Part shown: piece after piece, positions 39,909-49,949 of the stretch | How the letters are laid out: every line of letters starts with the position of its first letter | How positions within the stretch are numbered: the first letter of the stretch is position 1 | Source of the DNA: JARFQH01 sp963825595 | GTDB taxonomy: Bacteria > Desulfobacterota > Desulfobacteria > Desulfobacterales > SG8-13 | NCBI GenBank assembly: GCA_963825595.1 | Contig: CAWGUE010000030.1 | Span: 1-64,000 of the forward strand | Length of the DNA stretch: 64,000 nt | Reading direction: 5' to 3' | Position numbers and translations under genes: made by a program | The notes under the pieces: generated by a model | Told to the model about the DNA's origin: nothing | What the model saw: the letters and a program-made list of their open reading frames with translations, nothing else | The model's database searches: none

Positions 39909-39931
39909 AATGAACATCGGAGGTATCTGCA

Positions 39932-40645
39932 ATGAAGGAATTCAGTCCTCAGGAACTCGCCGAATACAACGGGCAAGACGGGAAACCGGCCTACATGGTT
40001 CACGATGGAAAAGTCTATGATGTCTCTGAAAGCAAACTCTGGAAAGGCGGCATACACATGCGCCGCCATAAAGCCGGTATGGATCTGACCACCGATATCC
40101 AGGCCGCGCCCCACAATACCGAGGTATTGGATCGCTATCCCCAGGTAGGAACATTGAAAAAGGAAACAACGCCCGGAGTGAAGCTGCCGAAGTTCGCCGC
40201 CTGGCTGCTGGAAACAAACCCCTTTTTCCGCCGCCATCCCCATCCGATGACGGTTCACTTTCCAATCGTTTTTTTTCTCTCCAACCCGTTTTTCAACATC
40301 CTCTACCTGATCACGGGGGAAAGCACGTTTGAAACCACAGCCCTGCACTGTCTGGCCGGCGGCATTCTGTTCGGCGTGGTGGCCATTGCCACCGGATTAT
40401 TCACGTGGTGGTACAACTATATGGCCAAAATGATGAAACCGATCGCCATCAAGATTCCCTTGTCATTGGCACTGATCGTCATTGCCATCGTTGTGTTTGT
40501 CTGGCGGCTCGTTAACCCGGCGGTCATGACCGATCCTCAGGGAGCGAACACCGTCTACCTTTTTCTGGTTTTGTCGTTCGTTCCAATCGTGTCGATCATC
40601 GGCTGGTTCGGCGCCACGATGACCTTTCCGATCGAAAAAGAATGA
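39932..40645 (+). CDS. Cytochrome b5-domain/DUF2231 membrane protein
   Basis: A 237-residue fusion. The first 75 residues resemble a cytochrome b5-type heme domain (FSPQELAEYNG, YMVHDGKVYDVSESKLWKGG, then HMRRHKAGMDL with candidate axial histidines). The rest is a four-helix DUF2231-type membrane domain (HPHPMTVHFPIVFFLSNPFF) with conserved histidines. It may transfer electrons at the membrane. GGAGGT lies before ATG 39932. It starts 23 bases after the UbiA-family gene. Confidence 0.8.
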   Translation: MKEFSPQELAEYNGQDGKPAYMVHDGKVYDVSESKLWKGGIHMRRHKAGMDLTTDIQAAPHNTEVLDRYPQVGTLKKETTPGVKLPKFAAWLLETNPFFRRHPHPMTVHFPIVFFLSNPFFNILYLITGESTFETTALHCLAGGILFGVVAIATGLFTWWYNYMAKMMKPIAIKIPLSLALIVIAIVVFVWRLVNPAVMTDPQGANTVYLFLVLSFVPIVSIIGWFGATMTFPIEKE

Positions 40646-40650
40646 ATCCT

Positions 40651-40709
40651 TAGTTATTGCCCAAACGCGAAAAGTAAGATGGTACGATTGAATGTTCAAT
40701 TCATAAATA
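40651..40709. repeat. Partial copy E of the palindromic element (left end only)
   Basis: TAGTTATTGCCCAAACGCGAAAAGT... aligns with the first 60 bases of copy A up to ATTCATAAAT. The core and right end are missing. It begins 5 bases after the preceding stop codon. Confidence 0.65.
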
Positions 40710-40739
40710 GCGTCTATTTACGCCGTTACAAGTCACCTG

Positions 40740-41126
40740 TTAACCGACTTGTGCTCCGCGTTCGGCCAAAAGCTCTCGCAAAATAGACCGATGGCACCGC
40801 TGTTCTTCGGCACAATAGCACCCCACCGAAAAATTCGTCTGCCGGGACAGCGCCGCAAAAAGATCGAGGATGCGGCCTTTGGCCGCCGGTTTCATTTCGG
40901 AGCGGTAACGTCTGACAAATGTGCGCCAGCTTTTTTCGTCTTTGGCGGCCTGCCCTGCTTTGAGCAATTCTTCACTGGGCGCGAGCTCGGGAAACCAGAC
41001 ATCGTAAAAGTCCCGTGATGCGAACTCGGCCTTCGGAACCCCTCGCGGCGGTCTTCGCACCGTCCCGATACGCAATCCTTCTCCCTCCAAACGCGGGCTC
41101 CCCAGCCGGACAACAAAAACAGGCAT
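40740..41126 (-). CDS. DUF488-family protein
   Basis: A 128-residue protein with RLGSPRLEGEGLRIGTVRR at the start and the family signature VGCYCAEEQRCHRSILRELL near the end, whose two cysteines are conserved in DUF488. AGGAGGGAGCG before ATG 41126 is a strong ribosome site. Function is unknown; members are often near redox or DNA-related genes. It lies 48 bases after the cyclase gene on the same strand. Confidence 0.85.
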   Translation of the reverse strand: MPVFVVRLGSPRLEGEGLRIGTVRRPPRGVPKAEFASRDFYDVWFPELAPSEELLKAGQAAKDEKSWRTFVRRYRSEMKPAAKGRILDLFAALSRQTNFSVGCYCAEEQRCHRSILRELLAERGAQVG

Positions 41127-41173
41127 CGCTCCCTCCTGTATATACAGATATTAAATTAGTGCGTGCGCTCTTC

Positions 41174-42009
41174 AGCCCTTTTGCCATTCCACCTCATAGA
41201 CTCGCTGGAGTTGATCGAAGCCCTTGAAACTGTGTCTCTTCCCGATCAAAAAAAGTAAACCCTTTGCCCAGGCAAAGCTCTTTAACTACCGGTGCGACCA
41301 GAATCTGGTTCGGTTCAGCGTGATCGCAGAGTCGTGAGGCGAGCAAAACGGCGGACCCGAATAGCCGATTGTCTTCCTCAACGGGCTCTCCGGCGCAAAT
41401 GCCGGTTCGAACCTGTATCACGGTGTCGCGGTTATCTGCGTTACGGGCAGCAAATGCCTGGTTGATGGCAATTGCACAGGATACAGCCGACGAGGCCGCG
41501 GTGAATGAGGTCAAAAAGCCGTCGCCTGTGTGTTGTACTTCTCTTCCGTTGTGTTCTTTCAGTGCTTTGCGGGTAATGGCATTGTGGGAGCGGAATACCT
41601 CCAACGCATTGATATCGCCCAAGCGGGTCGTTAGGGCCGTGGAGCCCTTCATGTCAGTGAACATAATCGCACGGAAGGCTGAATCGACATGAATATGATC
41701 CCCAGCCGCATGAAACCCGGAAGACGGTTGGGGGTCCTCTATCCGGCCCAGAAATGCTTTTACGGTTTCTGGGTTGACTTCCATAATTTTGTGTGGAATC
41801 GAGCCGTGCGCCTCCGCGTGTAACTGCCGAACTGTTTCCTCAGCAGGCGCGTCGACTAAGCAGAAAGTAGATCCACGGTTTTCGTCAAACCAATACGTTA
41901 ACATTTTGACACCGTATTTATCCTGCAGCTTTAAATCCTTCTGGTGCGCATCGCTCACAGCTTCGGCCAATGAACCGTAAAGATCATGTCTATCGAGATA
42001 GATCGGCAC
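41174..42009 (-). pseudogene. DUF4242/class III adenylate-cyclase-like protein, C-terminal frameshift
   Basis: The N-terminal 90 residues are a DUF4242-type domain (MPIYLDRHDLYGSLAEAV, YWFDENRGSTFCLVDAP). The C-terminal half is a class III cyclase homology domain with metal-binding Asp residues in IMFTDMKGSTAL and HTGDGFLTSF. The usual Lys before TGDG is Gln (VQHTGDG), and the transition-state Asn before xxxR is Leu (VLLASRL), so activity is doubtful. A shift near 41,234 restores a normal tail, KGFDQLQRVYEVEW. The GTG start follows GGGGGATT. Confidence 0.75.
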
Positions 42010-42412
42010 TTTAAATCCCCCTGCTTTCTGATTCCGTTATGGTTGATTCTTCAATCAGGATTCCCTCCGGGTTAATAAATTCAACAGCCTCATTCACTCC
42101 AGCACATCCCAGTCTCGGTAAATAAATGGATAGGTCAGAGTGGGCACGTTACCGGAACGTTTCAGAACTATCGTCGGCCCAGGGGGTTACTCTGAGCTGA
42201 GGAACGAGGGCAATGATTCGGTAATCACTATTTTATTCGATAGCACCCCCACAGGGGATGTCAAGAGACTATATGGGGTGCAAAGGGTCCTTATGGATAA
42301 AAACCGTGATAACTCGTCCCATTCGCGGTGCCAGTTTTGCCGGGGTTTTAAGGTCAAAGATCACTCGACTGTGCCGGGAGATAATGGTACAAGCAGCCAA
42401 ACGCCATGATGC
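42010..42412. other. Intergenic region upstream of MFS gene
   Basis: A plus-strand frame from 42140 has no recognised motif. AAGGGGGT near 42,420 may be the ribosome site for the MFS gene. Confidence 0.4.
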
Positions 42413-43710
42413 TTGTTCGAAGGGGGTAAACCTATAAAATCTTTGCCAACTGCAGCCTTGCGTACATTTATCGGTTTGTCGTCGTTTGAAATGCTGGCGA
42501 TGTTTCGCCGGGGTCTTTTTTACGCCTATCTCTCCATCTATCTGCGGCACTACCTTGGCTTGAGTGTCACGGAGACAACCCTCTTTGCCACCCTGCCGAT
42601 GGTCCTGAACGTGCTGGCCCAGACATTTGTCTGGGGAAAAATTTCCGACCGTTTTCAACTGCGCCGATCTTTGATCATCGTCGGTGAACTTCTGGCAGCT
42701 GTCAGCACCATTATCATCTGGTATGTCCATCGACGCTTCAACGACCCGATCGCGTCAGGATACGCCATAATCATCGGCCTAACGGTGATCGAGCTTTTCT
42801 GGTCAATGTCCAACATCAGCTGGAGTGCATTGGTATCGGATATTTACGATGAAAAGGAGCGCAGCCACATTCAGGGCCGACTTTCCAGCATGGGTGGACT
42901 GGGGCGTATGGCAGGGGTCTGGATTGGCGGTATGCTCTATGACGGGATGGGATCCAGATACCTGGGCTGGGGATTTTATGAAGGGCTGCTCTTTTTTGTC
43001 GCAGCAGGGGTGATGCTCATTTCCACCATCCCCCTTTTTTTCTGCCCGAAGGCGGGATCGGATTAAACCCCACGCCTGCCAGCAAAAATTATCGGTCGGA
43101 CAACGGGTCCACAACAAATGCCGTCTACATGGTCTTTTTAGCGGGAATGGCCTTTATAAATTTCGGGCGCAACTCGATCGCCATTATCTTCTCCCAGTAC
43201 CTGACCTTGACATCGGGTTTAGCCGTAAACAGCCAGACCCTCGCCCATATCATCAATACGCAATCTCTATCGATAGTGGTCCTGGGTTGGATGGCAGGCA
43301 GGATTTGCCGCCGCCTGGGAAACGGTAAGGCTCTGATGACCGGAACGGTGACGGCTATTGCCGCACTGCTTCTATTGGCCCTGACGACATCTTTGCCGAT
43401 GATCTACGCAAGTTCCTTTTTGCGGGGAGTCGGTGATGCGCTCATTATGGCCGCCGCATACACGATTGCATCCACATTGATACCGCCTGAGAAGCGCGGT
43501 CGGCTGTTCGCCTGGTTCAACGGTACTTTTTTCCTGAGCTTCGGTCTGGGGGGTACGCTGATAGCCGGACCCCTGGTAGATGGTTTGATTTCCGCCGGTC
43601 ATCCCCACAGCTGGGCCTACCAGATGTCATTTGCTGCCGCAGCCGGGTTGACGGCCGTCGGTCTGTTCATTATTGCAACACTGCTCTATTATTTAAGGAA
43701 GCTGTCGTGA
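42413..43710 (+). pseudogene. Major facilitator superfamily transporter, one frameshift
   Basis: The first frame has about six membrane segments with the MFS loop VWGKISDRFQLRRSLIIVGE between helices 2 and 3. After a single base shift near 43,050 the second frame reads NAVYMVFLAGMAFINFGRN and has six more segments, including RGVGDALIMAAAYTIASTLIPPEKRGR. Restored length is about 430 residues, normal for MFS exporters. Its start is uncertain (TTG 42413 or 42443). Substrate unknown. Confidence 0.75.
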
Positions 43711-43949
43711 CATTTCTCAATTCAATGTCCTCCGCCAAAGCCGGAGGAATGGTTTGATAACCGCTCAAAACGGTCTTTTAAATCCTATATTTCGGACAAA
43801 CAGACGGTCATTGAATGATCATAATCATCGTCTCAGGATTTTGTTAACTCTTGGCACTGTCGAACTTTGAGAGTCCCCCCAGCAAGGCAGTGGGGTTATC
43901 GATGATTATTATAAAAAAACTATGATCAGAAAAACAAAGGAGGTTATTG

Positions 43950-44636
43950 ATGACAGCAAACTACTGGAAAATGGCGGCAGAAAACATTGCCAAAGGATTG
44001 GGTCCAAAAGCAGTCGGCAGATTGGGAACCAGCGGGAGGTTTATTGCCCGGGCTGGCGGTATCATCGGTGTCGGCTTCATGGCATTTGAATTATTCAAAA
44101 GCTACAAAGACAATATCGAGGAAGAGCCGGCGTACCAGGAAATGGTCATCTTGCAACAGGAATTGGAAAAGTGGGGCAGTGCCGTCTCCAGCATCGGCCG
44201 GAAACCTTTCAATGATGAAGAATACGGTGCTATTGATGAGGGTGGGGCGATCAATGCCCTACACAAGAAAATGCTGCTGGGCGGCACAGACATAAAGCCG
44301 GCAGACCCGGAGGAAGCTGCCAATCTAATAAACAACGCCATCGAGTACATTAAGGAAACAGAAAACGTGCTCGACGACAATGATTTCGATGCAAAAAGAT
44401 CTGATCTCATCGAGCGGTTAGAAATATTGCGGCAAAAAATTACTACGGATAGTGACTATTCGGCGATCCAGAGAGAACTGGCTGAAATAGTGACCGCACT
44501 CAAACCCATCGAATCCGCCTATTCTTCCCGCATCTATGATTGCAGCAGAGAAATCCAGAAAAAGGTGGGGTCCAACGCTGCCTGGGCGGCGCTATCTATG
44601 GTGACACTGGGTTTAGTGAAAAAGCCTAAAGGTTGA
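43950..44636 (+). CDS. Hypothetical protein with hydrophobic N-terminus and helical domain
   Basis: A 228-residue protein with GGAGG 7 bases before ATG 43950. Residues 15-50 include a glycine-rich hydrophobic stretch (AGGIIGVGFMAFELF), and the remainder is charged and predicted helical by eye (LIERLEILRQKITT, IQRELAEIVTALKPI). It ends with a second weak hydrophobic segment (AAWAALSMVTLGLV). I do not recognise a family. A small hairpin lies at 43,729-43,747 upstream of it. Confidence 0.55.
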   Translation: MTANYWKMAAENIAKGLGPKAVGRLGTSGRFIARAGGIIGVGFMAFELFKSYKDNIEEEPAYQEMVILQQELEKWGSAVSSIGRKPFNDEEYGAIDEGGAINALHKKMLLGGTDIKPADPEEAANLINNAIEYIKETENVLDDNDFDAKRSDLIERLEILRQKITTDSDYSAIQRELAEIVTALKPIESAYSSRIYDCSREIQKKVGSNAAWAALSMVTLGLVKKPKG

Positions 44637-44647
44637 AAGAAATCTTG

Positions 44648-46609
44648 TTATGGCTCTGATATATCCAGCCATACAGACTGGTAGCCATAAAGAATAAGAT
44701 CACTGAATGAAGAAAGAATTTCACCGGTCAGTATATTGGCAACCCCACTCTTAACACCGCACGCTTCTAAATGCGAAGCTTCCATCATCTTAGGTTCTTC
44801 TGAAAAGTTATTTACAATTAAGATTTTCTGGCTGTTAAAAGCACGAATGTACCCAAAAAGGTTAGGATTTCCGGTATGAATGACCTCCATTCCACCGTTT
44901 TTAAAGGCAGGTATTTGTTTGCGAAGATTGAGTAGTTTGACCATTTCGTGAAAAAACCGCCATTCCAGTGTGTCCTGATCCAATAGATCATCGCGGGCTT
45001 CCCACCGTTTCCTGGACCGATGGACCCATCGGCTATCGTTGACTTTCGTTGGGTCGGTGAGGTATGTATAATCATTGAGCATGCCCCATTCATCTCCAAC
45101 ATAAAGCAGTGGTATGCCGCCGATGCTGATCTGAATACTTCTGAGGAGGTTGATCCGTCTGACAGCCATTTCGATCAATCCATTATCCTTCTTTTCAATA
45201 GCATCCTCCAGTCCCGCAAGTGATGATAATGTCCCAGAGATACGAACATCTCCCGTTTCGGCATTGAATTGGAAGGGCACGCCTTTAGCGAAAGAACCAG
45301 GAAAATCACCGGTATAAAATTTATTTAGAAATTTGCGGTGGCCGACAGGATCAATGCCGACATTGCGAGCGTCTTGATCGTCAAAAGTCCATCCGATATC
45401 GTCATGGCAGCGAACATAGTTTACCCATGCACAACCCGCGGGTATTCGATACCTATTTCTCATTGAATGCTCGAGAAGCTTGACCTCCCGGGTTGCCAGC
45501 GATTCCCAAATTAGCGCCATGAGTAAAGGATTATAGGACAACTGACATTCATCGGGGTGAATATACCGGATCACTTCATCAGGCTGTACGATGGCTTCCG
45601 ACTTGAAAAGTAGACAGGGCGCCACGATTTTAGCGATTGCGTTAAAAGCACGAATGATAGCGTGCGCTTCCGGCTGGTTTTCGCAGTCCGTGCCGAGTCT
45701 TTTCCAGATAAAGGCAACAGCGTCTAACCGCAGCACTTCAACGCCGCGATTGGCAAGAAAGAGCATTTCTTCTGCCATGGCACGAAAAACTTCGGGATTT
45801 GAGTAATTCAAATCCCACTGGTAGCTGTTGAATGTGGTCCAAACCCATCTCTTAATATCCTCGCACCAGGTAAAACTTCCTTTCCTAATCGTCGGGAATA
45901 TATCTCTAAGATACTTTTGAAACTGGTCTGGGAGCTTACGATCGGGAAATGTTAAATAACGAGCCATAAAATCAGGGTTACCGGATTTGGCTTTTTGTGC
46001 CCACAAATGCTCATCGGATGTATGGTTGAATACAAAATCCAACGCTAGGCTGATTCCTTCCTCACGAAGTTTAGTCGCCAATTTATAAAGATCATCCATT
46101 GTGCCGATGTCCGGATTGATAGCCCGATAGTCGCTTACGGCATAACCACCGTCGTTGTCTTCCCGGGGAACTGCAAATAGCGGCATCAGATGAAGATAGG
46201 TTAGGCCAAGCTTTTTAAAATAGGGAATATGATCGCCGAGTTTGGTGAGGTTGTCGCTGAAAAGATCAACGTACAAAACACCGCCGGACATTTTTTCAGA
46301 CTCGAACCAGGAGGGATCGGTTCCCCGTAAATGGTCGAAGGATTTCAGTTCTTCTGGTCTCTCCAACCAAAATTGTACCATAGAATGTAAAATGCGTTCG
46401 AGCGTATAAAAAAAATCATATTGCCATCCATATAACTGATGCAGATAAGTAAACAGGCGTTGCCATTCCTTGTCGAGTCTGTTTAGAAATTCATTCCATG
46501 CATTTGGTATAGGCTGAAGCTCTTTAGCAAAGGCTTTTTCCACTTCGGGAAGGATGCGCTGTAACGATTTGCTGGCCTGCTCGGCTTTCCAGTCGTATTC
46601 AATTATCAT
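44648..46609 (-). CDS. Amylosucrase-type GH13 glucosyltransferase
   Basis: A 653-residue intact enzyme. GH13 catalytic motifs: LDFVFNHTSDEH (region I), VLRLDAVAFIWK with the nucleophile Asp (region II), LLFKSEAIV with the acid/base Glu (region III), NYVRCHDDIGW (region IV). The long helical N-domain is typical of amylosucrases, which make alpha-1,4-glucan from sucrose, or of closely related sucrose hydrolases. No sucrose transporter or glycogen gene is near. Base composition is lower in GC than the neighbours, so transfer is possible. Confidence 0.85.
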   Translation of the reverse strand: MIIEYDWKAEQASKSLQRILPEVEKAFAKELQPIPNAWNEFLNRLDKEWQRLFTYLHQLYGWQYDFFYTLERILHSMVQFWLERPEELKSFDHLRGTDPSWFESEKMSGGVLYVDLFSDNLTKLGDHIPYFKKLGLTYLHLMPLFAVPREDNDGGYAVSDYRAINPDIGTMDDLYKLATKLREEGISLALDFVFNHTSDEHLWAQKAKSGNPDFMARYLTFPDRKLPDQFQKYLRDIFPTIRKGSFTWCEDIKRWVWTTFNSYQWDLNYSNPEVFRAMAEEMLFLANRGVEVLRLDAVAFIWKRLGTDCENQPEAHAIIRAFNAIAKIVAPCLLFKSEAIVQPDEVIRYIHPDECQLSYNPLLMALIWESLATREVKLLEHSMRNRYRIPAGCAWVNYVRCHDDIGWTFDDQDARNVGIDPVGHRKFLNKFYTGDFPGSFAKGVPFQFNAETGDVRISGTLSSLAGLEDAIEKKDNGLIEMAVRRINLLRSIQISIGGIPLLYVGDEWGMLNDYTYLTDPTKVNDSRWVHRSRKRWEARDDLLDQDTLEWRFFHEMVKLLNLRKQIPAFKNGGMEVIHTGNPNLFGYIRAFNSQKILIVNNFSEEPKMMEASHLEACGVKSGVANILTGEILSSFSDLILYGYQSVWLDISEP

Positions 46610-46811
46610 ATTTTCATTCGTTTTTTTTTATAAATGAGTAAAAAATTTTAATCAACTTACTACCACTGCACAATATCTTAAAACCTATCCAGCCGTATGT
46701 CTTTTTCAGTTTTCTGTAAAGTGGCTATATTGAGCCAATTCCATTAATGATGAGGGTTAACCCCATTCATAACCCTACAACGCAGCAGGTGCCTTGCGGA
46801 ACTGTAAACCG

Positions 46812-47040
46812 GTCTGGATCTTCATTCAAGAAATACTTAAATCGGAATAATGGACGATGCATTTAACCGTGTCTTCAAAAAACGTGTATCCAATGATCTT
46901 GACCAGTTCCTTCAAATTTTAAAGCCCTTCAAAAAACGATTAAAGGGATTTGTTGTTGAGTCCACCTACAACTGGTACTGTATGGTGGATGGCCTCATGA
47001 AAGAGCTACAACAGATGCGCCGCAAACTGGATACTGAAAT
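46812..47040 (+). mobile_element. IS110-family transposase, N-terminal remnant
   Basis: An interrupted frame gives LHSRNT, a stop, then GIMDDAFNRVFKKRV and GFVVESTYNWYCMVDGLM. These are the DEDD-domain motifs of IS110/IS1111-type transposases. The rest of the element and its ends were not found. It is AT-rich and lies in the accessory stretch 46.6-49.1 kb. Confidence 0.7.
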
Positions 47041-47107
47041 GTTAAAGAGCATTTTGTTAACGACCCACATAAGGACTAAAAAGAGCCAATATCAACCTAC
47101 ACTCTAA

Positions 47108-47519
47108 TTTGGGGGATTCATTATAATGCTGAAAACGAGGATTACAGATATATTGGGAAAAGCGCCGTAAAAATGTCACTACATGCGCTTAGACTTTCTT
47201 GCCAGAAACGTCGCTCTCTCGAAATCAAACCAATTATCACGATACCGTCTGTATATACGGTTGATAGGTGCGGGGCTCTAATAGCAGGCGCTTTGGAACT
47301 CATTTGGTTGATGCGATAGATCAATCTGATATTGCAAAGTGGTATATTTAAAATTAAATTTATCCCATAACTACCGAAAATACCGAATCAAAGCATCCAG
47401 GAGGCTTTTCCAAAAATAGTAGCAAGGCTTGTGTGTAAACACACTAAAATTATGTGGAAATATCACCTGGTCGGTCTACTATCTTTGCCAATGAACGAAA
47501 AGAAGATATCCAATGGTGG
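47108..47519. other. AT-rich intergenic region
   Basis: It holds one copy of the second repeat family at 47198-47252 and no recognised gene. Confidence 0.5.
47198..47252 (+). repeat. AT-rich dispersed repeat, family 2, copy 2
   Basis: CTTGCCAGAAACG, CTCTCGAAATC and TTATCACGATACCGTCTG align with the copies at 4629 (inverted) and 48729. Similarity may extend beyond 47,252 through GTTGATAG[G/A]TGCG. Confidence 0.65.
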
Positions 47520-48359
47520 CTATGCTTTAGCATCTTCTGGAATTTGATATCCCTTTCTACAACCCCAAGTGTTCCAAAGCAATTGAGCATTGCGAAGGTT
47601 GTCGTATCCAAGTGTTGAGCTTCCACAAACAGGACAAGAAACGGTAAATAGGTTTTTGTCTTCAGCATTCACCGTAACATGGGGGATGCCACCGCAACCG
47701 CAGTTTTGTAACTTCATGTTGCTCCTACCGGGTTCCGATTTTTCAGATAAATACGATTCAGAATTGCTTGCCTTATCTTTACTTAGCCATCTTATGGTTG
47801 CCGACAAAAATGAAACCAATCCAACGATTGGCATTAGTAGAACTAAACATGTGAATACGCCCATGGCAGATAAGCCAAACAGTGTCAGCAATACGGAAAA
47901 TTCACCGGTTTTTGTATAGATGTTCTGACCCTCAAAAAATGTCAAGTCGATAACTGCTGCGACGGGTACGATGAATAAAACAATTAAAAATAAAGCCACG
48001 TGTAAAAGAGAGGGTGATTCCCTACCAAATTTAATAATTCCGATTTTGTCTAACAATAAAAAAAGGACGTATACTCCAAACGGCAGGAGTATTATTGGTA
48101 TGGTCAAAACAATATTGTATGAAACTCCGACTCCCGGACCTGCCCAAAGAGGCAAAGACCCAATCGCAGAAGAAATGAGGCAATATATCAAAAGAAATAA
48201 CTTACTTTTTGAGGGAAGAATACTCTTGAAAGCTAAATAGATAGGAAAACCAAGTAAATATAATAAAGCAGTCAAAATCAATGCTGATTCAAAAACCCCA
48301 AATTGCTCTATTAGTGCGACAACTATGTATGTATGACTCGCTTTAAGTAAAATGGGCAT
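47520..48359 (-). CDS. Multi-pass membrane protein fused to a Lar-like zinc ribbon
   Basis: A 279-residue protein with about five membrane segments (residues 20-190) and a cytoplasmic C-terminus with the pattern CGCGG-x22-CPVCG followed by NAQLLWNTW. That C-terminus resembles the short zinc domain of Lar-type restriction-alleviation and DNA-associated proteins. I know of no characterised protein with this architecture. The gene is AT-rich, lies beside an IS110 remnant and repeats, and has no strong ribosome site at its ATG. Confidence 0.65.
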   Translation of the reverse strand: MPILLKASHTYIVVALIEQFGVFESALILTALLYLLGFPIYLAFKSILPSKSKLFLLIYCLISSAIGSLPLWAGPGVGVSYNIVLTIPIILLPFGVYVLFLLLDKIGIIKFGRESPSLLHVALFLIVLFIVPVAAVIDLTFFEGQNIYTKTGEFSVLLTLFGLSAMGVFTCLVLLMPIVGLVSFLSATIRWLSKDKASNSESYLSEKSEPGRSNMKLQNCGCGGIPHVTVNAEDKNLFTVSCPVCGSSTLGYDNLRNAQLLWNTWGCRKGYQIPEDAKA

Positions 48360-49172
48360 TGAGCACCACTAAAAAGTCTTTAAAATTATCTGTAGAGACA
48401 CACACTCGACTGAGAAATTGAAATCCCATGGTACCGAAAGAGGTCGAATAATCCATTTAATCTATTCGGTCTTCATGAGTTTGTGCAAGCTCTTTCACGC
48501 TACCCTCCCCAGGATGGGTTGGGTTGCGGGGTCATATTTAATAAGTTTTTGATATTAAATGCAAAAATCGTACAAATATCGTAATTTGGTTTTATATAAT
48601 AATTACAGGAGGTTATAATAAGGCGGTGAATAAAAAGCGTTGATTGTTGATGCATAGGTTTCAGAGAATTGTGATAATTAATTCATAATATCAATTTTTT
48701 TAAATCTTAATAAGCCCGGTATAGATTACTTGCCAAAGGCGCAAACGCGAGAAATCACACCAACTGTCACGATACATTCTGGCTACTTTAAAGAAAACCG
48801 CCAGTTGATAGATGCGTGATCATAGTCGCATAATTGATCTTATGTTCGAGTGAATCGATAAAATGTTTTAAATCAAAAAGGCAAAGCCATTACTGACCCT
48901 GCCCTAATAATGATCGATTTATTGAATTAACTGTAGCTAAGGTAATACTTGTACACTTTGGATGCGGCATTTGGGATATCGTAGATGCGCTTAAATAATA
49001 GATGAGGTGTTTGGATATTAGCTGAATGTGCTTGAAAGCGAGTCATTCTCTTGGAAGCGTCGAGATCGGTATCGTTTTAGAATTCCCCTGAATATGCAAA
49101 ATCTGGTAACAGCGAAGTTGTCAACACCACGATATGATACACCACTGAACGAAAAGGATATCGCAACCGGAT
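48360..49172. other. AT-rich region without genes
   Basis: It contains repeat family 2 copy 3 (48729-48782). All frames are short or lack start signals. Confidence 0.5.
48729..48782 (+). repeat. AT-rich dispersed repeat, family 2, copy 3
   Basis: CTTGCCAAAGGCG, ACGCGAGAAATCACACCAA and TCACGATACATTCTGG match the other two copies; GTTGATAGATGCG follows about 30 bases later as in copy 2. Confidence 0.7.
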
Positions 49173-49949
49173 TCACTGCCAGATGGGATCGCGCTTTTCT
49201 CGATAGGCTCGTTTGCTCTCTTCAGCGTCCACGCTGTATTGGGTGCGCTCCTGCATCTTGAAGTAGAGTTTTAAAATCTCATCGTATGTCATATCAAAAG
49301 CCTGATTGGTGATCAGTTTACTCATGCGGGAACCGGTCGAACATGATTTCAAATAATTGGCTGCGACCTGGTCAAGGTGAGAAAAAAAATCGTCTTCGGG
49401 AACCAGGTGATCTACCAGCCCGATCGCCGAAGCTTCCTCTCCGGCGATGTTTTCGCCACCGATGATTAACTTTTTTGCCCGCCCCCAACCGACATAGCGC
49501 GGCAAGCGCCAGGTGGCCAAACCGGGAATCAGGGATTCCTGGATTGCGGGCAAGCCAATTTGGCACCCCGGCGTGCTGACTCGGATGTCGCTGGCGAGAG
49601 CCAGCTGTAGCCCTCCACCAAGGCAATACCCGTGCATCCCGACGATCACGATCTTTTTCATCTGCTCGATTGTTCGCAAGGCCTTTTCCCACCGTTCATG
49701 ATAGCTCATGTCGATCTCGCCGGCCGACAGTTGCTTCAAATCGATACCGGTGCAAAACGCACGTCCCCGCCCCCGGATGACCACGATGCGGATATCCGGA
49801 TCCTCCCTGATAGCCATGGCCACACGATTGATTTCGACCGTCCCGTCGTTGTTGACGGCATTCAGGTGCGACTCTCGGGTAAACGTCACCCAGGCCCGCT
49901 TATCTTCTTTCTGCAGAAGCATGTTGTCGAACTGCAGTAAGGTTTCCAT
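49173..49949 (-). CDS. Enoyl-CoA hydratase/isomerase-family protein
   Basis: A 258-residue crotonase-fold protein. RGRGRAFCTGIDLKQL and HGYCLGGGLQLALASDIRV form the oxyanion hole and CoA pocket; IQESLIPGLATWRLPRYVG carries the second catalytic Glu position. It acts on a CoA thioester, for example hydrating an enoyl-CoA; exact substrate is open. GGGAGGCACAC before ATG 49949 is the ribosome site. No other beta-oxidation genes adjoin it. Confidence 0.85.
   Translation of the reverse strand: METLLQFDNMLLQKEDKRAWVTFTRESHLNAVNNDGTVEINRVAMAIREDPDIRIVVIRGRGRAFCTGIDLKQLSAGEIDMSYHERWEKALRTIEQMKKIVIVGMHGYCLGGGLQLALASDIRVSTPGCQIGLPAIQESLIPGLATWRLPRYVGWGRAKKLIIGGENIAGEEASAIGLVDHLVPEDDFFSHLDQVAANYLKSCSTGSRMSKLITNQAFDMTYDEILKLYFKMQERTQYSVDAEESKRAYREKRDPIWQ

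Noticed and set aside
43729..43747. CCTCCG/CGGAGG hairpin after the MFS gene as a terminator
   Set aside because: The stem has only six pairs and no T-run follows.
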